Assembly (NCBI GenBank): GCA_963854835.1
Contig: OY978529.1
Span: forward strand, 12,175,139 to 12,239,138
DNA: 64,000 nt
Direction of reading: 5' to 3'
Source: Megamerina dolium
Lineage: Eukaryota; Arthropoda; Insecta; Diptera; Megamerinidae
Below, piece by piece: positions 56,400-64,000 of this stretch. The notes beneath the pieces are model-generated. The model was not told the origin of the DNA, ran no database searches, and saw only the letters and a list, made by a program, of their open reading frames with translations. The position numbers and the translations under genes are program-made. The stretch's first letter is position 1. The number at the start of each line of letters is the position of its first letter.

Positions 56400-57310
56400 C
56401 AACTAGATAGAGTTGCCATTCGTAATAGTAAATCCACCATCGAACAGATTATCACACTGCGCCAAATCCTGAAGAAGACCCAAGAAAAACAGATCAACAC
56501 ACACCATCTATTTGTTGATTATAAAGCCGCTTTCGACAGTTCGGTAAGGGATTACCTCTACACAACAATGTCTGAGTTCGGTACTCCTGCGAAGCTTAAT
56601 CGCCTTTGCATAATGACACTGCGTAACGTAAGGACCTCCCCCCGCCGTTTAATACCGAACGGGATTTCAGACAAGGTGATTCGTTATGGTGCGACTTCTT
56701 CAATCTTATTATGGAGAAAATAATACGAGCTGCTGATGTACGACATAATGGCAGTATCTTCAACAAAAGTGCTGTTGGTGTATGCCAATGATATTGACAT
56801 AATCGGCATGAATACGCAAGCAGTCACGAGGGCAAGACGAAGTACGTAGTATCAACAAACAAGTAGTCCCATCGTCTTGGACAGCACGTCACTGTTGATA
56901 ACTACGCTTTTGAAATAGTGAAGGACTTCATCTATCTTGGAAGCAGCGTTAATACCAGTAATGACGTCAGCCTGGAGATATTGCGAAGGATCACTCTTGC
57001 TAACAGGTGCTACTTTGGGCTAAGTAAGCAATTGAGAAGTCGGTCCCTCTCTCGAAAAACGACAACCATACTCTAGAAGTTTCTCATCATGCCTGTTCTT
57101 ACATAATGCGCTGAAACTTGGACAATTTCCGCCTCATATGAAAGAATGCTCGTAATCTTCGAAAAAAAAAGTCCTACGTAAGATCTTTGGACCTATTTAC
57201 GTTGGTGGCGAGTATGGAATAAGGCGCTGGCTAGGTCATGTCGAGCGAATGGAAGAACACACTATGGCTAAGAAGGTGTTATATTCGGAACCTGCTGATG
57301 GACGACGCAG
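56400..57310 (+). mobile_element. Non-LTR retrotransposon RT, RTE/CR1-like, dead
   Basis: The plus strand encodes TIEQIITLRQILKKTQEKQI, then HHLFVDYKAAFDS (RT block with the first Asp), MSEFGTPAKLNRL, YANDIDIIG (the YxDD-type block, here with Asn) and SSILEAALIPV-like pieces in shifted frames. It ends with WLGHVERMEEHTMAKKVLYS, a highly typical C-terminal end of this LINE group. Frameshifts and stops are frequent. Upstream DNA 56066-56400 holds no gene that I can support. A Tc1-like fragment begins directly at its 3' end. Confidence 0.75.
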
Positions 57311-57690
57311 AAGAGGCATTTTTACAGGTTTTTTCTGTCCAAACACCTCAAATTTGCTTTCATCGCTGAATAGGATATTATTCCCGAAAGAAACATCTCT
57401 ATTTTCATACTTTTTACCAAAATCAAAACGTCTATTTTGATTAGCTCTAGATATAAACGGCTTTTTCTTGGAAATCGGCCATGTGGATTCACTGGCATGT
57501 AGTGCTCTACGTATTGTACTGGCACTTGCACTAGCACCCGATGTTATTGAAACTTCTTCCGATATTTTAACTGCACTTTTAGTTGGGTTTTTCTTCACAT
57601 CCCGCACAATGGATCTCCTTTCAGCCTCATTTAAAATCTTAGGTCGACCAGCACCAGGGCAATTTTCTAATTTACCGCACGTCTTATATT
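57236..57690 (-). mobile_element. Tc1-like transposase middle fragment
   Basis: Minus strand: GRPKILNEAERR near 57650, then RDVKKNPTKSAVKISEEV, the second HTH with STIRRALHA, and the catalytic LFSDESKFEVFGQ with the first Asp. It is cut after KKPVKMPLLRRPSAGSEY where the LINE end begins, so the second Asp and Glu are missing. The DNA between 57690 and 58619 contains no gene. Confidence 0.75.
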
Positions 57691-58619
57691 AGCTGATTGT
57701 GCAGAGGCAACCACAATCGGCAAGAATGCAACAGGGTTGCACAAAAATACTGCATTTACTAAGGGGCTCGCTAAAAGGTATGCTATGAAGTTTTGAGTAA
57801 TTTTAATATAACAGCAAACATTTTATTTAATTTTTTTTTTTTGTTATTTGTTCCAGCTAGGATCCGATCTGAGCACATGAAACTCATGCGCAGAAAACAG
57901 TATTGTATTTTTCGTTGTCAAAGTCATTTATTAACAAATAGGTATATCTTCGTAAAACACTCGAAAAGCAGCGAATAATTTCTTATAGTTCGAAAGACCT
58001 TCGCCCAAAAGTAGGTTACACTGTGGATAAAACAATCGGGGAAATGTTCGAATTTTACGATAGTCGCTAAAAGCGAACTTTCGATTTGGTTCACTTTGCA
58101 ATTGGTGCAATTAATTGTTGCTTAACAAATAAGTTAATCAACCCAAACAGTTAATATGAGATGTCTTTTTGTTAATAACGGATAATGGGACTGTAACCTG
58201 TAGCAATAAATTTTATGTATTAAGAAATGTGATTCAGTGCGAAGTTACCGAACACCACTCCGCAACGGACGCAACGGGCGCTCAGGGTCAGTTGTGCTCG
58301 TACGATCACAGCGATATTAAGTGGATGTAGAGCCTACAATTATAAAAAAAAGTAATTAAAATGCATCCTTTCGAAAGTTTTGTTGAAATCAATGTCATCT
58401 TTTAAAATGATCACTGACTTATCGGACATCTCTTTTGACCGACAAAATAGAAAAACGGTTAAGTTGATGCAAAAATAGAAAAACTACATCAAAGTAGCAT
58501 TTGTAATAGAAAGTTACAAATAAATCTAATACATTTTGTTCCTTAATATTTAAGTCATTATTTGAAAATATTAAAATAAGGTCTTCGTATTCGTTCATTC
58601 CATATTCTCGTGCAGCAAT

Positions 58620-61600
58620 TCAGAGTTGACTTTCTTCGTGGGTTGTCGTTTTTGTTGTAACTATCTCAGTTTCTCCGTTCGTTTTTTCGTGTGAAATGCT
58701 AGTAATGACAGATTTAATAACGACTGAACTAGTATTCGTTTCAGTTGTATTGCTGTAAAAGAAAATGGTTCAAAGTGTTTGTAAACATTTACATTACTAG
58801 GTATCAAACCTCAGCGGAGCCAAGTCCATTAGGTTGGGCATGTTAAAATCTGGAATATCCTTCATACTAGCGTTAGTTGATGTTTGATTGGTTTGTGTAC
58901 TCAATACAGAAAGACGACCTAAAAACAAACGGGATACATTAAGAGAAATAAAATTAATAACTGTAACTTATTTAATCATTTACTTTGTAGTCTATGAATT
59001 TTTCAAATTAACAAGGAATTACAATAGATAATTGTCAAAAAGCTGCAAAAAGTACTCATGCCCATACATTATTTATAAACGACCCCGAAACACGCCACTT
59101 TGTTGGTGGCTGACCCCAGATTGACCACTTTGCTAAACACAGAGGCCTTGTCTCATTGTCCCTCATTGATATAAATAAATGTACGTATAATCATGTCTAG
59201 TTTCGTGCCAGTAAAGGAGCATATGTGGGAAGCTCTACTTTTTTGCTTCAATTTGAAGAAATCTGCTGCTGAGTCGCATCGAATACTTGTGGAGACTGTG
59301 CGCTATCGGAAACCACTTGCAGAGACTGGTTTCGTCGGTTCAAAGAAGGCCGTTTTGACTTGAGTGACAAGAAGCGTAAAAATAGACCCAGAAAAGTTGA
59401 GGACCATGATTTGCAGGCTCTTTTGGATGAGGACGACACCCAATCGTTACTCAACAAGCCATTTCCACACGTTTACAAAAACACATGCGAAATCGTGATT
59501 GTTAGATAAAAAAGAAAGTCGTTCCTCCATCTTGTGGTGACTTGCGATGAAAAGTGGATATACATTGAGAATCCTAAATGAAAAAAATCGTGGGTCGATC
59601 CCGGCCAACCAGCAACTTCTTCTCCAAGACCAAATCGCTTTGGACGCAAGACGATACTGTGCGTTTGATGGGATCAGCAGGGTGTCACCAACTACGAGCT
59701 GTTGAAACCTGGTGAAACTGTCAATGCTCACCGCTACCACCAACAACTAGTGAAATTGCGTCGTGCTTTGGGTGAAAAAAGGCCTGGTTATGAACAAAGA
59801 CATGAGAAACTGATTTTTCTCCACGACAATGCCCCATCGCACACGTCAAAACTAGTCCAAAACTACTTGGACACACTCAATTGGGAGGTGCTACCTCATC
59901 CCGCTTATTCACCAGACCTGGCCCCTTCTGACTATCACCTGTTTTCGTCGATGGGTCACGCGCTCGCCGAACAGCACTTCGATTCGTATGAAGACGTCGG
60001 AAAATGGCTTGACGAGTGGTTTGCCTCGAAAAATGAGGAATTCTTTTGGCATGGTATACATAAATTGCCCGAGAGATGGGAAAAATGTATAGCTAGTGAG
60101 GGCAAATACTTTGAATAAATAAATTTTTGGCTTTCTATGAAAAAAAATTTTTTTTTACAGAAAATAGCGGATTTAAGCTTGTACACCTGTTATTTCAACC
60201 AAACACAAAAATTACAAATTTCCAACCAATTATCACCATTCCGCATTAGTTCAAACTCCTATTATTTTACGTTATAACGACATCAGAGAAGCAGTTCGTG
60301 TGAATTCAAACCCTAAAAAAGTTCCTGACCACGATAATATATCGGGTAAAATGATTCAACAACTATCTGACATAGCTATTTTGTTTGTTACGGTGATTTT
60401 TAACGGTATTCTTCGTTATGGCTACTTCCCAAAACAATGGAAGATCTCAAAAATAATAATGATTTCTAAGCCTGGAAAAGACCCAACTGTTCCGTCATCA
60501 TATAGACCCATCAGTCTTCTACCTCATTTTAAAAAATTTTTTGAGAAAATGCTGCTAAAATACTCACAAGCTCTTCTGTTCTTATTTACTTTGCCGGAAA
60601 TTTAAATTAAATTACAATTCTTTTACATCAAGAGAAGTTGATATAATGGCTGGCGTTCCTCAAGGGAGTGTTCTAGGACAATTCCTATATTTGATATATT
60701 CTGCTGATGTTTCACTGCATTCGAATCATATAGTTTCTACTTTCGCAGATGATACTGCAATCCTCTGTTTACATAATGATCATATAAGCGCATCCAGAAG
60801 ACTATCCGCTCATTTAGATCTCCTTGAAAAGTGACTTGCAAACTGGCGCATCAAAGTAAACGAAGCAAAGAGCGTCCACGGCACTTTCACGCTGCGAACA
60901 GAGACGTGTCCCCCTGTGAAGTTGAATAACATCATCGTACCTCAAGCAAATGATGTTAAATACCTTGGAATCCATCTTGATAGAAATAAAATTAAAGTCT
61001 CGGCAACTCTTTTGGCTAATTAATAAAAACTCTAAGCTCACTTTACCTAACAAAGTCCTGATATATAATGCCATCATAAAACTTATTTGGTACTATAGTT
61101 TAGAGCTGCGGACTTGAGCCTGTTCTACAATTCACGTGTATTAATCTGTCAAAAAACCGATTTTTAATTTAATATGATCTTATCTTATCTTATTGTATCT
61201 CGTTTGCTAAGAAGGAACTGATAAACGCTATCAAAAAACTCGACGCCAAAAAATCTCCAAAGCGTCAGGTCAAATGATTAAAGAGCTCCGCACAATAGCA
61301 GTGATGCATCTCTTGCATATTTTCAATGCTATAATACGCACTGGTTACTTTCCGCAGTCATGAAAAATCTCCCAAATTACTGTGATTCCCAAAGCTGAAA
61401 AGAACCCAACAAACGTCTCTTCATAAAGACCAATTAGCCTGCTTTCAATCTCTTCGAAACACATGGAAAATCTTATAATAAATGACAATAACGTCATACT
61501 CAACCATCAGTTTGAGAAGAGAGTACCTTCGAAAAAGTTCATCGAATTGTAAACACTATACAATAAACGTTCGAAAGTTTCGAAAAGTAATATTGTTCCG

Positions 61601-64000
61601 CAGTTTTTCTTGATCATATAGTTTAAATCGTTAATTATCTTTATAATCTGGTGGATGGATACCGTAGTGGTTAGTGCGCTGGCCTTCTTACTGGTAAAAT
61701 GTGGGTTCCATACCCGACTATGACAACTTTAATATCGAAAAAATGTTTCTTTCGAACGGTGCCCACCTGTCGGCAAGCAATTGCCATGAAAAGCTTCTTA
61801 AGAGCTCTGTGATAAAACTCAGAAAAAGTGACGCCACAAGGGTTCTGCCGTTCATAACCGGCTAATATAATTAGGTCTCTTCTAATACTGTCCAAATTTA
61901 ATACGCAGAGCAGTACTGAAAGAGAATCTCGGTGGTACCACAAAGGGCCTTATAATCTAGCCAAATTTGTGAACTTCTTCCTTCAGTTTTGCCAACATAT
62001 AATCCCCAAGTGAAACAATCCAAAGGATTTTAGAAATACACAAATTCATTCCAACTTACCAACTGTTTCTTCTGTTGTCATGGAACACAACGTTGTAGTT
62101 GTACTATTCAAATGATCACGGACTGAATCTAGAGTGATGTCACCCATCGAGCTATTTGTAGTTTCATTTGCATTGTTTGGCGAGTTATTTTCAACTCTGG
62201 AATCATGGACACCAATTGTGTGAACGTTGCTGTCGATACTGTCTTCAAGAGGCTGCAGTCTATCGCCAATATTTTGTGCAGCGTCCGCTTTTCTCACAAT
62301 GTTTTCATCTTCGTTATTAGCATTTGTCAAATGTTGAACAGCTATTATGCCTTGCGGTGTCACTAATTTAGATGTTGCCATTGAAATACGTTGCAATTCA
62401 GAAGAAGACATCATATAAAGGCCTTCGCCAGAGTTTGTGAAACATAGTGATGAAATTCCGCTAAAAATTAGAACACAGAGCATGGGAGAATTGATATAGA
62501 AGTCATAAAATACCCTAGGATAAATATGACACAACAGAACGCGGGAATCATTTTCCTTCTGTTTCGCTGTTTGACGTTTAGATATAAAAATTATTTTTTA
62601 AAAATTTCGATTACAAATATCAAACTGCTCTATGGCAACACTGCTTTTCATCCACAACTTTGTGTCAGACGTTTATTTGATTGCATTTTATTTTTATTTC
62701 GCTGTGGAAAAAGTTGTCGAGTAGTGTAATCGAAAATTTTTAAATCAGTAACGATGACACATTGTAAAAAGTGGATTCACTAATAAATCTGTTTTTTTTT
62801 TTTATCTATTCAGCTCATTGTATGTATGTCACAACATTTTTCGTGAATTGAAAAAATGCGAATATTATATCGGGAAAAATTTAATATACAAGTTTTACAC
62901 TATAACTATTTCAACCACACGTACCAAAGCGTTCACAACTAGTTTATGACAGTTGACAGATAATAGGTGTGTTTCCGTACTTTTCCAATAACAATTATCC
63001 AGTAAACAAATTTCTGAGAATTTGACGGCATTCGCTCTCAAAGAGAAAAATATGCCCAAAACGCAAACCAGCAAAAACCTGCAAGTTTCACGAACAGCTG
63101 ATATTCCACTAAGTAAATTGCAATTGTTCGTTTGCTTGTTAGTTTCTTTTGCTTATGATCAGCTATTTTTCCTACTTGCAAGTCTTGACTGGCATAAATT
63201 TGTCCAGTAACAATTTGCAACTTCCACTCAAAATGAAATGTCATTTCGCTCTCTCAATTTCCCCTTCTTTGCAAGTCTTTTGGGTACGAGAACGCCAAAA
63301 CGTGATAATTTGTAACAATTATCACTAACTATTGCGTACGAGAACACTCCCAATATAGGTGTAAAAACATAGACAAAACTTGAATACGAATGGAAAAATG
63401 GATTTTTTTTCATTTTCGTCGACATTCCAACCGCAGCTAACTTCCCGAGAAAAAATATTCTCCGATTCTTGCATTTTGCAATTAGATTTGTGAGAAAAAA
63501 ATATACATACTTTATATCCTCTCTTCTTAAAGCCGCAGCGTTTAATTGTCTTTTCAATTCCGGCACAGATAATACCATAATATCTCCCATATTTGTCAAA
63601 CATAACAAGGCCATTTCTTGATATAAACGCATATGAGGTATTACATCACTTCCTTCGCCGGTGTTTGCCACTTCATTTGCGATATCCTGCGTCTTGATAG
63701 ATTTCGTAGGACTTCCACTACTTGGAATTAATTCTGGTGTTAAACGACACGAAAACGAACTGATTTGAATACGACGCACACGAGCCCCTTCATTTGCCGT
63801 TAGTTTGTATTTGTTGATTGGCTTTAATTGTGGCAATGAAAATATCTTAAACTGTTCTTCGGTAGCTATAAGCACGCGATGCGGTGATGCACCAACACCG
63901 TCAACGCACTGTTCTAAAGGGCAACCGCTTTGATCGAAAATCGATATTCCAACAACAGGAGCACGATGTTTAAGTTGGATCTCCTTTGCAAGTTGAGCTG
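58620..64000 (-). CDS. l(2)gl: Lethal (2) giant larvae, C-terminal part (window edge)
   Basis: Last four coding exons on the minus strand: 64000(partial)-63511, 62460-62060, 58918-58810 and 58752-58620, with GT-AG introns and unbroken phase, giving about 376 residues. Family hallmarks: EEQFKIFSLPQLKPINKYKL, LTNMGDIMVLSVPELKRQLN, SSLCFTNSGEGLYMMSSSEL, MGDITLDSVRDHLNSTTTTL, and a short tail GRLSVLSTQTNQ ... HEKTNG ... HEESQL before the stop. These are the last WD-type repeats of the double beta-propeller plus the Lgl C-terminal tail. The protein is a cortical polarity tumour suppressor acting with Scribble and Dlg and opposed by aPKC; the aPKC-site region lies outside the window. Intron 58919-62059 is crowded with transposons; intron 62461-63510 may contain a MITE. 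Confidence 0.94.
59190..60190 (+). mobile_element. Mariner (mauritiana-like), antisense in l(2)gl intron
   Basis: Transposase coding begins at ATG 59194 (MSSFVPVKEHMWEALLF) and is disrupted by several frameshifts in its first half. The second half is intact as frame 59702-60118: FLHDNAPSHTS carries the second Asp, and YSPDLAPSDYHLF carries the third Asp of DD34D. The right end CTTGTACACCTG at about 60180-60191 resembles the mariner terminal repeat. The left terminal repeat was not found. Inactive. Confidence 0.85.
60255..61150 (+). mobile_element. Jockey-like LINE RT fragment 1
   Basis: RT domain pieces on the plus strand: KVPDHDNISGKMIQQL, FPKQWKISKIIMISKPGKDP and SSYRPISLLPHFKKFFEKML (60300-60605). 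After a deletion come MAGVPQGSVLGQFLYLIY and the catalytic STFADDTAIL block (60646-60834), then ANWRIKVNEAKS and VKYLGIHLDRN up to about 61010. The gap removes the block between SLLP and GVPQGS. Dead copy in the large l(2)gl intron, antisense to the gene. Confidence 0.85.
61200..61565 (+). mobile_element. Jockey-like LINE RT fragment 2
   Basis: A second, more decayed RT start: ELINAIKKLDAKKSPK, then in broken frames LHIFNAIIRTGYFP-like and VIPKAEKNPTN, followed by RPISLLSISSKHMENL-like coding. It resembles the front of fragment 1 (60255-60560), so two related LINE copies lie in tandem here. Confidence 0.6.
61648..61960 (+). repeat. tRNA-derived SINE, copy E
   Basis: This copy is in the opposite orientation to A-D: the head comes first (ACCGTAGTGGTTAGTGCG, then GGGTTCCATACCC as box B), followed by the body blocks CGGTGCCCACCTGTCGGCAA, CCGGCTAATATAATTAGGTC-like and the CCACAAAGGGCCTTATA end. 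A deletion of the GTAACAACTTG block and other changes mark it as old. Confidence 0.75.
62960..63348. mobile_element. Possible MITE in l(2)gl intron
   Basis: GTGTGTTTCCGTACTTTTCC and AACAATTATCC at the left are roughly mirrored by GATAATTTGTAACAATTATC and GCGTACGAGAACACTCC at the right. The interior repeats ACTTGCAA / TTGCAAGT words also seen in other small repeats of this window. The ends are imperfect, so this is only a tentative call. Confidence 0.35.

Overview
The window is eukaryotic, AT-rich DNA from a higher fly (Diptera: Brachycera). Five nuclear genes with short GT-AG introns (about 50-70 nt) and clear dipteran homologues are interleaved with a dense mix of broken transposons. A tephritid-like fruit fly is my best guess, from low gene density, mariner/Ty3-gypsy load and moderate divergence from Drosophila proteins, but the sequence alone does not settle the family.

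Layout. 1-10 kb is intergenic and filled with transposon remains: a tRNA-derived SINE, an internally deleted mariner, a nearly full-length but dead Ty3/gypsy element on the minus strand, a copia gag fragment interrupted by a MITE, and a PIF/Harbinger-like remnant carrying another MITE. msl-2 (plus, 3 exons) lies at 10.83-13.61 kb. 14-21 kb holds a small Myb/SANT-like (MADF-type) gene or pseudogene with an aberrant AT-AG intron, several MITEs, a solo LTR with target duplication, a SINE with target duplication and a LINE tail. Cog3 (plus, 8 exons) spans 21.37-28.26 kb; its 3.7 kb fourth intron is filled by a dead Tc1-like element and a large inverted-repeat element. 28.5-33 kb is gene-free and rich in inverted repeats. 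Sf3b2 (plus, 6 exons) spans 37.19-43.52 kb. Its promoter and 5' exons are partly duplicated in inverted orientation at 33.05-33.7 kb, and the arms also contain the same gypsy protease fragment. Sf3b2 intron 3 holds another gypsy/mariner composite. 43.6-49.6 kb contains LINE remains, a solo LTR with a nested MITE and a THAP-domain exon on the minus strand. Prp40 (plus, 7 exons) spans 49.72-52.87 kb. 53-58.5 kb is transposon remains (Tc1/mariner twice, RTE/CR1-like LINE, SINE). The last four coding exons of l(2)gl (minus) occupy 58.62-64.0 kb and run off the right edge; its 3.1 kb intron contains a mariner, two Jockey-like RT fragments and a SINE.

Functionally the five genes are unrelated: dosage compensation/chromatin (msl-2), Golgi tethering (Cog3), U2 snRNP (Sf3b2), U1 snRNP bridging (Prp40) and cell polarity (l(2)gl). 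From memory, msl-2 and Cog3 are neighbours in Drosophila melanogaster region 23F, whereas l(2)gl sits at the tip of 2L (21A), so the right part of this window joins genes that are distant in Drosophila.

I found no convincing new multi-gene system. The strongest structural oddity is the inverted, transposon-linked duplication of the Sf3b2 promoter and first exons. All exon boundaries were read by eye from splice consensus and protein continuity and have no transcript support.
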